Origin: Aeromonas rivipollensis
GTDB taxonomy: Bacteria > Pseudomonadota > Gammaproteobacteria > Enterobacterales > Aeromonadaceae
Assembly: GCF_010974825.1 (NCBI RefSeq)
Contig: NZ_JAAILA010000013.1
Location: forward strand, 62,001-126,000
Direction of reading: 5' to 3'
Length of the DNA: 64,000 nucleotides
A program made the translations under genes and the position numbers. Shown here in pieces: positions 33,613 to 48,249 of this stretch (position 1 is the first letter of the stretch; the number at the start of each line of letters is the position of its first letter). The notes beneath the pieces are model-generated. The model was not told the origin of the DNA, did not search any database, and saw only the letters and a list, made by a program, of their open reading frames with translations.

Positions 33613-35067
33613 ATGTCAAAGAACTACGCGGCCCTGGCCGGCAAGGTCATCACGGCCCTCGGCGGAACCGGCAACATAGTCGCCGTGACCCACTGCATGA
33701 CGCGCCTGCGCTTCGTGCTGCAAGACCCCACCCTGGTGGACAGTCCAACACTCAAGGCCACTACCGAGGTACTTGGGGTGGTCAGCAGTGATAACCAGTG
33801 CCAGGTGATCATCGGCAACATGGTCTCCCACGCCTATCGCGAGGTGCTTGCCCAGTTGCCGGAAGGCGCACAGGGAGACGTGCCGGCGGCCAAGCCAGGT
33901 TTCAGCCTGCGCCGCATGGGCGCCGCCATTCTGGACGCCCTGATCGGCACCATGTCGCCGCTCATTCCGGCCATCATCGGCGGCTCCATGCTCAAGCTGC
34001 TGGCCATGGTGCTGGAGATGACAGGGGTGCTGGAGAAAGGATCCTCGACCCTCACCATACTCACTGTGGCCGGTGACGGCGCCTTCTTCTTCCTGCCCCT
34101 GATGGTGGCCGCCTCCGCCGCCGTCAAGTTCAAGACCAATATGTCGCTCGCCATCGCCATCGCCGGGGTGCTGGTGCACCCCAGCTTCATCGAGCTGATG
34201 GCCAGGGCCGCCCAGGGGGAGCAGGTGACCTTCGCGCTGATCCCGGTCACCGCGGTGAAATACACCTATACAGTGATCCCGGCCCTGGTGATGACCTGGT
34301 GCCTCTCCTACATAGAGCGCTGGGTCGACCGGATCACCCCGGCAGTGACCAAGAACTTCTTGAAGCCCATGCTGATAGTGCTGATCGCGGCGCCGCTCGC
34401 CATCCTGCTCATCGGCCCCATCGGCATCTGGATTGGCACCGCCATCTCCGGCCTGGTCTACACGGTTCACGACTACCTGGGCTGGCTGTCGGTAGCCATC
34501 ATGGGCGCGCTCTGGCCCCTGCTGGTGATGACCGGCATGCACCGCGTCTTCACCCCGACCATCATCCAGACCATCGCCGAGACCGGCAAGGAAGGCATGG
34601 TGATGCCCTCCGAGATAGGCGCCAACCTCTCCCTCGGCGGATCCTCCCTGGCGGTGGCCTGGCGTACCAAGAACCCCGAGCTGCGCCAGACCGCGTTGGC
34701 GGCGGCCGCCTCCGCCATCATGGCGGGGATCTCCGAGCCCGCCCTCTACGGGGTGGCCCTGCGACTGAAGCGGCCCCTCATCGCCAGCCTTATCAGTGGC
34801 TTCATCTGCGGCGCCGTGGCGGGCATGGCCGGGCTCGCCAGCCACTCCATGGCGGCACCGGGTCTCTTTACCAGCGTGCAGTTCTTCGATCCGGCCAACC
34901 CCATGAGCATCGCCTGGGTGTTCGCCGTGATGGCACTCTCGGTGGTGCTCTCCTTCGTGCTGACCCTGCTGATGGGCTTTGAAGACATACCTGTGGAGGT
35001 ACCCGGCGAGAGCGCCGCACCCCAGCCCGTCGCGGCCAGCCAGGCGCAGGTCACCGCCAGCGCGTGA
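33613..35067 (+). CDS. ascF: Beta-glucoside PTS enzyme EIIBC (AscF-like)
   Basis: A 484-residue PTS permease for aryl-beta-glucosides or cellobiose (arbutin, salicin, cellobiose). The EIIB domain (1-85) carries the phosphorylated Cys28 in THCMTRLRF. The EIIC domain (about 105-465) has ten or so spans and the conserved GISEPALYGV near residue 377. There is no EIIA domain, so Crr-type EIIA-Glc is the expected phosphodonor. It is coexpressed with ascB, 31 bases downstream. Confidence 0.93.
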   Translation: MSKNYAALAGKVITALGGTGNIVAVTHCMTRLRFVLQDPTLVDSPTLKATTEVLGVVSSDNQCQVIIGNMVSHAYREVLAQLPEGAQGDVPAAKPGFSLRRMGAAILDALIGTMSPLIPAIIGGSMLKLLAMVLEMTGVLEKGSSTLTILTVAGDGAFFFLPLMVAASAAVKFKTNMSLAIAIAGVLVHPSFIELMARAAQGEQVTFALIPVTAVKYTYTVIPALVMTWCLSYIERWVDRITPAVTKNFLKPMLIVLIAAPLAILLIGPIGIWIGTAISGLVYTVHDYLGWLSVAIMGALWPLLVMTGMHRVFTPTIIQTIAETGKEGMVMPSEIGANLSLGGSSLAVAWRTKNPELRQTALAAAASAIMAGISEPALYGVALRLKRPLIASLISGFICGAVAGMAGLASHSMAAPGLFTSVQFFDPANPMSIAWVFAVMALSVVLSFVLTLLMGFEDIPVEVPGESAAPQPVAASQAQVTASA

Positions 35068-35095
35068 CTCCCCTATCAGACATGACAAGAGGTAA

Positions 35096-36529
<1,434 letters not shown>

Positions 36530-36575
36530 CGAGGGCCGCCCCCGGTGAGAGAGGGGTGGCTTGAGACAGAGACGA

Positions 36576-36610
36576 AAACAGAGATGGGGGCCTGGCCCCC
36601 ATCTCTGTTT
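36576..36610. terminator. Shared terminator of ascFB and purF
   Basis: A 15-bp perfect stem (AAACAGAGATGGGGG / CCCCCATCTCTGTTT) with a 5-base loop lies between the convergent ends of ascB and purF. T-runs on both strands come from the stem ends. Confidence 0.85.
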
Positions 36611-36635
36611 CATGTCGACGGCAATCGGAAAACGT

Positions 36636-38156
36636 TTAACTGCCTTCGTTGAAGATCTCCAGATTGCTGGTCCCTTCCTGCCACTCGCGCACCGCCTTGT
36701 TGTCGTCGCTGCGCAGGGCGTTCAGGTGGTCCAGATACCCCTGATCCACGTCCGAGGTCACGTAGTGGCCATTGAACACCGAGGTCTCGAAGTGGCGCAG
36801 CTCGGGGTTGATCTCCCGCACAGCCTCTTCCAGATCTTCCAGAGCCTGGAAAATCAGGCCATCGGCGCCGATCAGCTTGCACACCTCTTCCACTTCACGG
36901 CCATGGGCGATCAGCTCGTTGGCGGTGGGCATGTCGATGCCGTAGACGTTGGGGAAGCGGATCTCCGGTGCCGCCGAGGCGAAATAGACCTTGGCCGCCC
37001 CCGCTTCACGGGCCATCTGGATGATCTGCTCCGAGGTGGTGCCACGGACGATGGAGTCATCCACCAGCAACACCTTCTTGCCCTTGAATTCGGAGCTGAT
37101 GGCGTTGAGCTTGCGACGCACCGACTTCTTGCGCTGGGTCTGGCCCGGCATGATGAAGGTACGGCCTATGTAGCGGTTCTTCACGAAGCCCTGGCGGTAA
37201 GGCAGGCCCAGGGTATGGGCGATTTCCAGCGCCACGTCGCAGGAGGTCTCGGGGATGGGGATGACCACGTCCACGTCGAGATCTTCCCACTCCCGCGCAA
37301 TCTTCTTGCCCAGCTTGCGACCCATGTTGAGGCGGGCGGCGTAGACGGAGACCTTGTCGATGCAGGAGTCGGGACGGGCGAAGTAGACGTACTCGAAGAT
37401 GCAGGAGCTCATCTGGGGGTTCTCCGCACACTGCTCGGAGAAAAGCTGGCCCTGCTCTGTGATGTAGATGGCCTCGCCCGGGGCGACGTCACGCACCGTC
37501 TCGAAACCGATGGCGTCCAGCGCCACGCTCTCGGAGGCGAGCATGTACTCCACCTGGCCCTGATCGTCGACGCGACGACCCAGGATCAGCGGACGAATGC
37601 CGTTGGGATCGCGAAAACCGATGAGGCCATGGCCGATCACCAGCGACACCACGGCATAGGCGCCGCGGATCTGCTGGTGCACCTTGCGCACCGCAGAGAA
37701 GATGTCCTCCGGCCGCAGCGCCATCTTGTCGCACAGATCCAGCTCGTGGGCCAGCACGTTCAGCAGCACTTCGGAATCCGAGGTGGTGTTGATGTGGCGG
37801 CGGGCCACCTTGAACTGCTGCTCCTTGAGATCCTTGGCGTTGGTGAGGTTGCCGTTATGGGCCAGCACCATGCCGTAGGGAGAGTTCACGTAAAAAGGTT
37901 GGGCTTCAGCGGCACTGGAGCTGCCTGCGGTGGGATATCTGACATGTCCTATGCCGATATGCCCCTTCAGTCGCTGCATGTGGCGCACTTCAAACACATC
38001 CTTCACCAGGCCGTTGGCCTTGCGTTGCCGGAAGTTTCCACTGTCAATGGTCACGATCCCGGCGGCATCCTGTCCCCTGTGCTGCAACACCGTCAAGGCG
38101 TCGTAGAGGGCCTGATTGACGGGGGTGGTGCCAACTATACCGACAATACCGCACAT
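36636..38156 (-). CDS. purF: Amidophosphoribosyltransferase
   Basis: A 506-residue enzyme of the first committed step of purine synthesis (PRPP plus glutamine to phosphoribosylamine). The N-terminal Ntn amidotransferase nucleophile is Cys2 (MCGIVGIVG). The phosphoribosyltransferase domain has the PRPP loop [14 protein letters not shown] (about 365). It lies 18 bases after cvpA, in the conserved cvpA-purF operon with a PurR box upstream. Confidence 0.97.
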   Translation of the reverse strand: MCGIVGIVGTTPVNQALYDALTVLQHRGQDAAGIVTIDSGNFRQRKANGLVKDVFEVRHMQRLKGHIGIGHVRYPTAGSSSAAEAQPFYVNSPYGMVLAHNGNLTNAKDLKEQQFKVARRHINTTSDSEVLLNVLAHELDLCDKMALRPEDIFSAVRKVHQQIRGAYAVVSLVIGHGLIGFRDPNGIRPLILGRRVDDQGQVEYMLASESVALDAIGFETVRDVAPGEAIYITEQGQLFSEQCAENPQMSSCIFEYVYFARPDSCIDKVSVYAARLNMGRKLGKKIAREWEDLDVDVVIPIPETSCDVALEIAHTLGLPYRQGFVKNRYIGRTFIMPGQTQRKKSVRRKLNAISSEFKGKKVLLVDDSIVRGTTSEQIIQMAREAGAAKVYFASAAPEIRFPNVYGIDMPTANELIAHGREVEEVCKLIGADGLIFQALEDLEEAVREINPELRHFETSVFNGHYVTSDVDQGYLDHLNALRSDDNKAVREWQEGTSNLEIFNEGS

Positions 38157-38174
38157 GTCTTTGCTACCTCGAAG

Positions 38175-38666
38175 TCACTGTACCTGTTGAAGAAAACTGG
38201 ACGAGTTCAGCATGAACCCGAAAAACCACTGGATCACCGGCTTGAACTCGGGAACCAGTTTGGACGCCACCCACCAGTCGCTCTGGGAGAGGCTGGTGAA
38301 GGTATCCATAAAAAACAGCAGGGCACTGACGATCAGTACCCCGCGAATGGCGCCAAAACAGACACCCAGCACCCGATCCGTGCCGGAGAGCCCCGTCTTT
38401 TCCACCAGCAGGCCCACCACGTAGTTGACCACGCTCCCCAGGATCAGGGTCGCCACGAAGAGGGCGGCGATGGCCAGGCCGTTGCGCACCATGGCGTCAG
38501 AGAAGGAGGTGAAGTAGATGGCGAGATCGGGATAGAAATGGCTGGCAATGAAAAAGGCGACGAACCAGGTGACGAGGGACATGGCTTCCTTCAGGAAGCC
38601 GCGCACCAGGCTGATGAGGGCAGAGAAACCGACGATGCCGATGATGGCGTAATCAATCCAGACCAT
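38175..38666 (-). CDS. cvpA: Colicin V production protein CvpA
   Basis: A 163-residue inner-membrane protein with four predicted spans (MVWIDYAIIGIVGFSALISL; TWFVAFFIASHFY; LAIAALFVATLILGSVVNYVVG; CFGAIRGVLIVSALLFFM). Required for colicin V export in E. coli and otherwise linked to envelope integrity. First gene of cvpA-purF. Confidence 0.95.
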   Translation of the reverse strand: MVWIDYAIIGIVGFSALISLVRGFLKEAMSLVTWFVAFFIASHFYPDLAIYFTSFSDAMVRNGLAIAALFVATLILGSVVNYVVGLLVEKTGLSGTDRVLGVCFGAIRGVLIVSALLFFMDTFTSLSQSDWWVASKLVPEFKPVIQWFFGFMLNSSSFLQQVQ

Positions 38667-38702
38667 AGAAAAAGATGTCCTGCGAAATTGCGGCGCAGTC
38701 TA

Positions 38703-38718
38703 ACAAAAACGATTGCGC
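38703..38718. promoter_or_regulatory. PurR box of cvpA-purF
   Basis: On the minus strand GCGCAATCGTTTTTGT matches ACGCAAACGTTTGCGT at 12 of 16 positions, 37 bases before cvpA. The same operon carries a PurR site in E. coli. Confidence 0.6.
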
Positions 38719-38807
38719 AATGCTTGATAAAAATGTGTTAAAGGTTCAATGGAGCGCCGAAGGAGACTGCTCCTTTCCCCTGCCGGGGGGCGACTGGCGC
38801 CCAAATG

Positions 38808-38838
38808 CACAACGCCATGGCATGGCCATGGCGTTGTG
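38808..38838 (-). terminator. serS terminator hairpin
   Basis: A 13-bp perfect stem (CACAACGCCATGG / CCATGGCGTTGTG) with a 5-base loop, 15 bases after the serS stop. T-tract is poor on both strands. Confidence 0.6.
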
Positions 38839-38853
38839 TTCAGCAAGAGGCGC

Positions 38854-40152
<1,299 letters not shown>

Positions 40153-40437
40153 TTACCTACTTTTTTTAATGGGATCTGGGCCTGGGTCATCCGCCCTGGC
40201 GAGAAAACAGATCCGGAAGTTAACATCGGTTGGCGCACCCCTATGTCTTCGGAATCGGGCCTTCTAAATCAAGAAGATGGTGCAAGGCCAAGACAAGCGG
40301 GGTCAGAGGGGCAGTGTAGCAGACCGCCCCCCCGCCCGAACAGGGCGTATTGCTGTCGTTTTTGCCAAGTTTGACGGCATCGGCAGGCTTATCTTCGCCG
40401 ATCCGAGGGATCGCCATGCTGCCCGGGCAAGGCACCC

Positions 40438-41775
40438 TTACTTCTCTCTTTGGCGCGGGCTTTGGCGGTCCAGCTCGCGCAGATAGTCGAGCTTCTGGGC
40501 GATCTGCTTCTCGAGACCCCGTTCGGTGGGCTGGTAGTAGTGCTTGCCAGCCAATTCCGGCGGGAAGTACTCCTCGCCGGCGGCATAGGCGCCGGGTTCG
40601 TCGTGGGCATAGCGGTACTCGGCGCCATAGCCGAGCTCGCTCATCAGCTTGGTCGGCGCGTTGCGCAGGTGCGGCGGCACCTCGAAGTCCGGCAGGTTTT
40701 TGGCGTCATTGAGCGCCGCCTTCCAGGCGGTATAGACCGCATTGCTCTTGGGGGCGCAGGCGAGGTAGACGATGGCCTGGGCGATGGCCCGTTCCCCTTC
40801 CGCCGGGCCTATGCGATGGAAGCAGTCCCAGGCAGACAGCGCCACCTGCATGGCGCGGGGATCGGCGTTGCCCACATCTTCCGAGGCAATCGCCAGCAAG
40901 CGGCGGGCAATATAGAGGGGATCGCAACCGGCACTCACCATGCGGGCATACCAGTAGAGGGCCGCATCCGGCGCCGAGCCGCGAATGGACTTGTGCACCG
41001 CCGAGATGAGGTCGTAGAAGTGATCGCCCCCCTTGTCGAAGCGGGCCACGTGCTCCCCCACCACGGCGGCGAGCAGGGCGCTGTCGATCACCTTCTCCCC
41101 TGCCCCATTGGTCTCGGCCATGTCGGCCAACAGCTCCAGGTAGTTGAGGGACTTGCGCCCGTCCCCATCCACGGCTTTGGCCAGCGCCACCTTCACCCCG
41201 GGGGCAAAAGTGAGGCTAGGGTCATTGAGGCCACGGGGGTCTGTCATCGCCTGATCGAGCATGGCGAGGATGTCCTCCTCCTCCAGCCTTTTCAGCAGGT
41301 AGACCCGGGCCCGGGAGAGCAGTGCGTTGTTGAGTTCGAACGAGGGGTTTTCGGTGGTAGCGCCGATGAAGGTGATGGTGCCGTCTTCGATGTGAGGCAG
41401 GAACACATCCTGCTGGCTCTTGTTGAAGCGGTGCACCTCATCGACGAAGAGGATGGTGCGCACCCCGCGCCAGCTGTTCTCCTTCGCCTTGTCGATGGCG
41501 GCGCGGATCTCCTTGATGCCGGAGGTGACCGCGGAGAGCCGCTCCACCTCGGCCTGGCAGTAGTGGGCCATCAGCTCGGCGAGGGTGGTCTTGCCGGTAC
41601 CGGGCGGCCCCCACAGGATCATGGAGTGACAGTGCCCCGCCAGGATCGCCTTGCGCAGGGGCTTGTCGGCCCCCAGGATGTGCTGCTGGCCTATGTATTG
41701 ATCCAGGTTCTGCGGCCGCATCCTGGCCGCCAGCGGACGAAAGTCCGACGAGAAATCCAGGGACAAGTTGCTCAT
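40438..41775 (-). CDS. rarA: Replication-associated recombination ATPase RarA
   Basis: A 445-residue AAA+ protein (MgsA family) acting at stalled forks and on single-stranded DNA ends with SSB. Walker [11 protein letters not shown] (about 56-65), Walker [11 protein letters not shown] and sensor 1 GATTENPSF are present, followed by the tetramerisation domain ([15 protein letters not shown]). The start [10 protein letters not shown] is preceded by a spacer carrying two degenerate versions of this same start (41924, 41852). Confidence 0.96.
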   Translation of the reverse strand: MSNLSLDFSSDFRPLAARMRPQNLDQYIGQQHILGADKPLRKAILAGHCHSMILWGPPGTGKTTLAELMAHYCQAEVERLSAVTSGIKEIRAAIDKAKENSWRGVRTILFVDEVHRFNKSQQDVFLPHIEDGTITFIGATTENPSFELNNALLSRARVYLLKRLEEEDILAMLDQAMTDPRGLNDPSLTFAPGVKVALAKAVDGDGRKSLNYLELLADMAETNGAGEKVIDSALLAAVVGEHVARFDKGGDHFYDLISAVHKSIRGSAPDAALYWYARMVSAGCDPLYIARRLLAIASEDVGNADPRAMQVALSAWDCFHRIGPAEGERAIAQAIVYLACAPKSNAVYTAWKAALNDAKNLPDFEVPPHLRNAPTKLMSELGYGAEYRYAHDEPGAYAAGEEYFPPELAGKHYYQPTERGLEKQIAQKLDYLRELDRQSPRQREK

Positions 41776-41958
41776 CTGCGTTAACCGTCCAGTGCCACGC
41801 CGGCCGCCGGTGAGAGGCGCTCCGACGATGATTCCAAAGAGCGCTTGCTCATCTTGGTTGAGAGCCCCCGAGGGGGCGTCAGCGGATGACGGCCCGACCG
41901 GAGATCCAAAGAGAGAGGGCTCATCAGCGCTGATCGTCCAGTGCGACCCCCTTGGGTA
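41770..41958 (-). repeat. Repeated lolA-end/rarA-start junction
   Basis: The lolA tail (encoding GVALDDQR) and the spacer copy just before rarA (GVALDG then TAA) match at 26 of 35 bases, including a shared ATGAGC. The rarA 5' end has two spacer relatives starting at 41924 and 41852, matching the real start at 41775 at 35/51 and 33/51 bases. They encode [15 protein letters not shown] and [15 protein letters not shown] against [15 protein letters not shown]. Unit spacing is 72 and 77 bases. Confidence 0.8.
41781..41924 (-). CDS. Small coupled ORF between lolA and rarA built from degenerate rarA and lolA ends
   Basis: A 47-codon ORF. Its ATG shares the A of the lolA TGA (TGATG) and it stops five bases before the rarA ATG. 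It consists of two RarA-N-terminus-like segments followed by a LolA-C-terminus-like GVALDG. It is probably a remnant of the ancestral overlapping start of rarA; translation would couple lolA to rarA. Confidence 0.4.
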   Translation of the reverse strand: MSPLSLDLRSGRHPLTPPRGLSTKMSKRSLESSSERLSPAAGVALDG

Positions 41959-42532
41959 TCTTGAACACGAACTCGTTGCCCTTTAGCACCGGCTTGCGGT
42001 TGAAGCTGCTCAAGGTGAATTCGCTCCACTGCCCCTGGGCCTCTTTCACATCGAACCGGCTGATGTTGTTCTGACGGTCGAAGGTGATGCGAAAGGAGGC
42101 AATAAGCTCATCCTTGTTGCGGCTGGTGACTGTGTAGACGTCCCCCTGCTGGGTCACGTCGTAGTTCTTCCAGAGCCCGATATCGTTGCCGGCGATCAGC
42201 ACGAAGGGGGTGTTGAGTACAGCATCCTTCATCTTGAGGGCGGTAACCTGCTCGACGAAGGGGTCATAGACCCACACATCCTTGCCGTCCGCCACTATCA
42301 GGCTCTCGTCCGGGGCAGTGGTGTGCCAGTTGAAGCGGTTCGGGCGCTGTACCAGCAGGGAGCCGCTCGCCTTCTGCAGCTCCTTGCCCTTGCTGTCATA
42401 GACGGTCTGGGCAAACTTGGCCGAGAACAGGCTGACGCCCGTCAGCTTCTGCTTGAGATCGCTGGCCGCATCGGCCCACACCTGGCTGCTGGCGAGCAAC
42501 AGTACAGAACCCATCAATAATGCTTTTTTCAT
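41924..42532 (-). CDS. lolA: Outer-membrane lipoprotein carrier LolA
   Basis: A 202-residue periplasmic chaperone that takes lipoproteins from LolCDE to LolB. Signal peptide [20 protein letters not shown]. The mature half-barrel has the typical [22 protein letters not shown] and RPNRFNWHT. The preceding ftsK-lolA spacer holds a terminator-like hairpin. The stop overlaps a small ORF leading to rarA. Confidence 0.96.
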   Translation of the reverse strand: MKKALLMGSVLLLASSQVWADAASDLKQKLTGVSLFSAKFAQTVYDSKGKELQKASGSLLVQRPNRFNWHTTAPDESLIVADGKDVWVYDPFVEQVTALKMKDAVLNTPFVLIAGNDIGLWKNYDVTQQGDVYTVTSRNKDELIASFRITFDRQNNISRFDVKEAQGQWSEFTLSSFNRKPVLKGNEFVFKIPKGVALDDQR

Positions 42533-42559
42533 CGCGATTCCCGTTGAAGAGGGTCAGAT

Positions 42560-42585
42560 AAAAGGCCATGTCCGCAGACATGGCC
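42560..42585 (-). terminator. Hairpin between ftsK and lolA
   Basis: On the minus strand, stem GGCCATGTC/GACATGGCC with a 4-base loop is followed by TTTTATCT. It sits between the ftsK stop and lolA start, so it may reduce read-through into lolA-rarA. Confidence 0.65.
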
Positions 42586-42601
42586 AGGATGATATGAAGG
42601 C

Positions 42602-45109
42602 TTAATCACGCACCGGGGGCGGTGCCAGCACGTCGCGCTGGCCGTTGCCCCCGGGAGAGCTGACGATGCCCTGGTTTTCCATCTGCTCGATGAGACGGGC
42701 CGCCCGGTTGTAACCAATCTTGAACTTGCGCTGCACGCTGGAGGTCGAGCCACGGCGGGATTCCACCACGAAGGCGACCGCCTCGTCGAACAGGGGATCC
42801 AGCTCCTCGTCACCACCGCCGCCGTACTCGCCGCCACCGCCCTCGCCGTCCGACTCACCGGAGAGGATCTCCTCGATGTAGTTCGGCTCGCCGCGCAGTT
42901 TCCAGTCCGCCACCACCTTGTGTACCTCGTGGTCATCGACGAAGGCGCCGTGGACCCGGGTCGGGTTGGAGGTACCGGCCGGCATGTAGAGCATGTCCCC
43001 CATGCCAAGCAGGGATTCGGCGCCGCCCTGATCCAGGATGGTACGGGAATCGATCTTGCTCGACACCTGGAAGGAGATCCGGGTCGGGATGTTGGCCTTG
43101 ATGAGGCCGGTAATGACATCCACCGACGGACGCTGGGTCGCGAGGATAAGGTGAATACCGGCCGCCCGCGCCTTCTGGGCGATACGGGCGATGAGCTCTT
43201 CCACCTTCTTGCCGACGATCATCATCATGTCGGCGAACTCGTCCACCACTACGACTATGTGGGGCAGCTTCTCGAGCTCAGGCGGCATCTGATCCATGGA
43301 GTCACCCGGACGCCACAGGGGATCCCGCAGGGGCTCGCCCTCGGCGGCCGCGGCCAGCACCTTGTCGTTGTAACCCTTGAGGTTGCGCACCCCGACCGCG
43401 GACATCAGCTTGTAGCGACGCTCCATCTCTCCTACGCACCAGCGCAGGGCGTTGGCGGCGTCCTTCATGTCGGTGACCACCTCGGTCAGCAGATGGGGGA
43501 TACCTTCGTAGACCGAGAGCTCCAGCATCTTGGGGTCGATCATGATGAAGCGCAGATCATCGGGGGATGACTTGTAGAGCATGGAGATGATCATGGTGTT
43601 GACCCCCACCGACTTGCCCGAGCCGGTGGTACCGGCCACCAGCAGGTGAGGCATCTTGGCGAGGTTCACCACCACGGGTTCCCCCGCGATGTCCTGCCCC
43701 AGCCCCATGGTCAGTGGATTGTGGCTGCCCGAGAAGGCCTCGCAGTCCAGGGTCTCCCGCAGGTAGACGGTCTGGCGCACCCGGTTGGGCAGCTCGATGC
43801 CGACGAAGGTCTTGCCCGGAATAACCTCCACCACCCGCACACTGCTGGCGGACAGCGAACGGGCGAGATCCCGGGAGAGGTTGGTGATCTTGCTCGCCTT
43901 CATGCCCGGCGCCAGATCCAGCTCGAAGCGGGTGATCACAGGGCCCGGATAGACACCGACCACCTTGGCCTGCACGTTGTAGTCGGCGAGTTTCGCCTCC
44001 ACCAGCCGGCCCATGCGGTCCAGCTCGTCCTTGCTCATCATCTGGGTCTTGGCGGGCGGTCTGTCCAGCAGATCTATGCTCGGCAGCGGCGCCATGGCGG
44101 GCTGGGGGCGACGCTTGGGCTTGACCGGTGCGGCGACCGCAGGCGCGGCAGCGGCCTCCTCCCCTTCCGCCCAGGGCAGATCGAGCTCGTCGTCCCCGTC
44201 ATCGGCCAGGGCCGGCTGACGGCGGGCATGGGCAACGGCGGCGCGCTTGGGTCTTGCCACGGGCGCCGGCTCGTCCTCTTCATCATCGAATTGCGGATCG
44301 AACTGGAAGGTATCGTCATCGAGCTCCGGCAGCCATTCGTCAGATTTTGACTTCTGGCTCCCCTTGGTCTTGGGGTTGCGCGTCCAGCTGCTATGAGGCT
44401 CGTCCTCTTCCTCGTCGAGATCCAGGGCTCCCACGCCCCCTTCCAGCAGGGGATCCGGTCCCTCAAAACGGGGCTGGCGCCAGCCGCCGGTCAGCCAGCG
44501 ACCCAGGGTTGTCGGGAAATGGTAGATGGCGCTGACGCTGCCGGTGCAGGTGGCACCGATCCGCTCGACTATGGTGAGCCAGGACCAGCCGGTGAACAGG
44601 GTGATGCCGGTGGCCACGAAGCAGAGCAGCATCAGGTTGGCCCCGACCCCGCCAAACAGGGGCACCACGGCAGACGCGATCACGTCACCCACCAGGCCGC
44701 CTGCGGAGAAATTCTGCAAGTCATTGAAGTTCATGCTGGCAATGGCCGACATGCCGAGCACCGTCAGCACGAAGCCGATGATACGCACCGACAGGGTGAG
44801 ATAGTCCACCTCCAGCAGCCGGCTCGGGCGCCAGAACAGGCTCCAGCCGAGCAGCACCACCAGAGGAGGCACCAGATAGGAGAAGGCCCCGAAGGTGAAC
44901 ATGGTGATGTCGGCGAGCCAGGCACCGGCGCTGCCCGCCAGGTTCTTCACCTCTCCCTGCCAGGAGGTCTGGGACCAACCGGGATCGGCGGGATGGTAGG
45001 TCAACAGGGCAAGCAAGAGATAGGCAGCCATCAGCGTGATGGCGATCAAGACGGCCTCGAAGATCCGTTGCGTACCTGACAAAGGAGTAAACAGCTTTTT
45101 ATCGGCCAA
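42602..45109 (-). CDS. ftsK: DNA translocase FtsK
   Basis: An 835-residue divisome protein and chromosome pump. It has four to five N-terminal spans (about 25-195), a short acidic/Pro-rich linker (about 225-350), and then the RecA-like motor with Walker [14 protein letters not shown] and Walker [13 protein letters not shown]. The gamma winged helix ([21 protein letters not shown]) reads KOPS and contacts XerD. The linker is much shorter than in E. coli (1329 residues total). I chose TTG at 45109 because AAAGGAG lies seven bases upstream; in-frame ATGs further up have none. Confidence 0.94.
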   Translation of the reverse strand: MADKKLFTPLSGTQRIFEAVLIAITLMAAYLLLALLTYHPADPGWSQTSWQGEVKNLAGSAGAWLADITMFTFGAFSYLVPPLVVLLGWSLFWRPSRLLEVDYLTLSVRIIGFVLTVLGMSAIASMNFNDLQNFSAGGLVGDVIASAVVPLFGGVGANLMLLCFVATGITLFTGWSWLTIVERIGATCTGSVSAIYHFPTTLGRWLTGGWRQPRFEGPDPLLEGGVGALDLDEEEDEPHSSWTRNPKTKGSQKSKSDEWLPELDDDTFQFDPQFDDEEDEPAPVARPKRAAVAHARRQPALADDGDDELDLPWAEGEEAAAAPAVAAPVKPKRRPQPAMAPLPSIDLLDRPPAKTQMMSKDELDRMGRLVEAKLADYNVQAKVVGVYPGPVITRFELDLAPGMKASKITNLSRDLARSLSASSVRVVEVIPGKTFVGIELPNRVRQTVYLRETLDCEAFSGSHNPLTMGLGQDIAGEPVVVNLAKMPHLLVAGTTGSGKSVGVNTMIISMLYKSSPDDLRFIMIDPKMLELSVYEGIPHLLTEVVTDMKDAANALRWCVGEMERRYKLMSAVGVRNLKGYNDKVLAAAAEGEPLRDPLWRPGDSMDQMPPELEKLPHIVVVVDEFADMMMIVGKKVEELIARIAQKARAAGIHLILATQRPSVDVITGLIKANIPTRISFQVSSKIDSRTILDQGGAESLLGMGDMLYMPAGTSNPTRVHGAFVDDHEVHKVVADWKLRGEPNYIEEILSGESDGEGGGGEYGGGGDEELDPLFDEAVAFVVESRRGSTSSVQRKFKIGYNRAARLIEQMENQGIVSSPGGNGQRDVLAPPPVRD

Positions 45110-45225
45110 ACTCCGGCTCCTTTCTGAAAACATGTAATGCGGGGATAGGGGGCCTAGTATCCCTGAAAAGCCCACCGATTGTCAGCCAGTGCCTGAGGGC
45201 GGGGCCATGAATACAGTAATAAGAA

Positions 45226-45252
45226 GAAACGAGCGGACCGGCCGCTCGTTTC
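45226..45252 (-). terminator. lrp terminator
   Basis: Stem GAAACGAGCGG/CCGCTCGTTTC with a 5-base loop, about 50 bases after the lrp stop, followed on the minus strand by TTCTTATT. Confidence 0.75.
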
Positions 45253-45301
45253 TGACTATCGTGACTCGTCGTGGTGCTTGCAAGTCACAGCACAATCCCG
45301 C

Positions 45302-45793
45302 TTATCGGGTGCTGATCACCAGACGGCTGCTCTGCTTGACCTCTTCCATGACCACATAGGTACGGGTGTCATTGACGCCGGGCAGACGCAGCAGGGTTTC
45401 CCCCAGCAGGCGGCGATAGGCCGACATGTCGCTGACGCGGGTCTTGAGCAGATAGTCGAAATCACCGGACACCAGATGGCACTCCTGGATCTCTTCGAGC
45501 ACCTGAACAGCCTTGTTGAACTGTTCGAACACGTCGGGGGCGCCACGATTGAGGGTAATTTCCACGAACACCAGCAGAGACGCATCCAGATAATGAGGGT
45601 TCAGAATAGCGGCATATCCTTCGATATAGCCTTGACGCTCGAGGCGACGAACCCGTTCCAGACACGGTGTGGGACTCAGGCCAACTCGTTTGGACAACTC
45701 AACGTTCGAAATCCTGCCATCCTTTTGCAGTTCATTCAGAATGTTGCGGTCAATCCTGTCCAAATCCTTTAGCCGACTCTTAGCTTCCATCAT
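45302..45793 (-). CDS. lrp: Leucine-responsive regulatory protein
   Basis: A 163-residue Lrp nearly identical to E. coli Lrp over its core. HTH NVELSKRVGLSPTPCLERV (about 30-48), then the RAM/ACT domain that senses leucine (YVVMEEVKQS at the end). It is divergent from ald, a common Lrp target, across a 150-base AT-rich intergenic region. Start either of two adjacent ATGs. Confidence 0.98.
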   Translation of the reverse strand: MMEAKSRLKDLDRIDRNILNELQKDGRISNVELSKRVGLSPTPCLERVRRLERQGYIEGYAAILNPHYLDASLLVFVEITLNRGAPDVFEQFNKAVQVLEEIQECHLVSGDFDYLLKTRVSDMSAYRRLLGETLLRLPGVNDTRTYVVMEEVKQSSRLVISTR

Positions 45794-45875
45794 TTAATTC
45801 CATCCTTTGGCTATTTTTTGGTAAGAATCACCAGTCATTTTATAATAATGGTCACAAATCCTGTCAATACCTGAA

Positions 45876-45881
45876 TATACT
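45876..45881 (+). promoter_or_regulatory. Probable -10 of the ald promoter
   Basis: TATACT lies about 63 bases before ald and lacks a good -35. That fits an activator-dependent (Lrp) promoter in the lrp-ald intergenic region. Confidence 0.4.
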
Positions 45882-45943
45882 AGGCGCAAATGTTGCTTAA
45901 CATCTGGGCAACATAAACCACCAATCGATAGACGAGGGATAGC

Positions 45944-48193
<2,250 letters not shown>

Positions 48194-48205
48194 GCACAAG
48201 GATAT

Positions 48206-48239
48206 AAAGGGCATGCCAAGTGGCATGCCCTTTTCTTTT
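48206..48239 (+). terminator. trxB terminator
   Basis: Stem AAAGGGCATGCC/GGCATGCCCTTT with loop AAGT and TTTTCTTTT tail. It ends just before the ribosome-binding site of the next gene. Confidence 0.92.
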
Positions 48240-48249
48240 AAGGAGCCGG

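Noticed and set aside
36561-38741. A 726-codon antisense frame over purF and cvpA
   Set aside because: Shadow of the purF reading frame.
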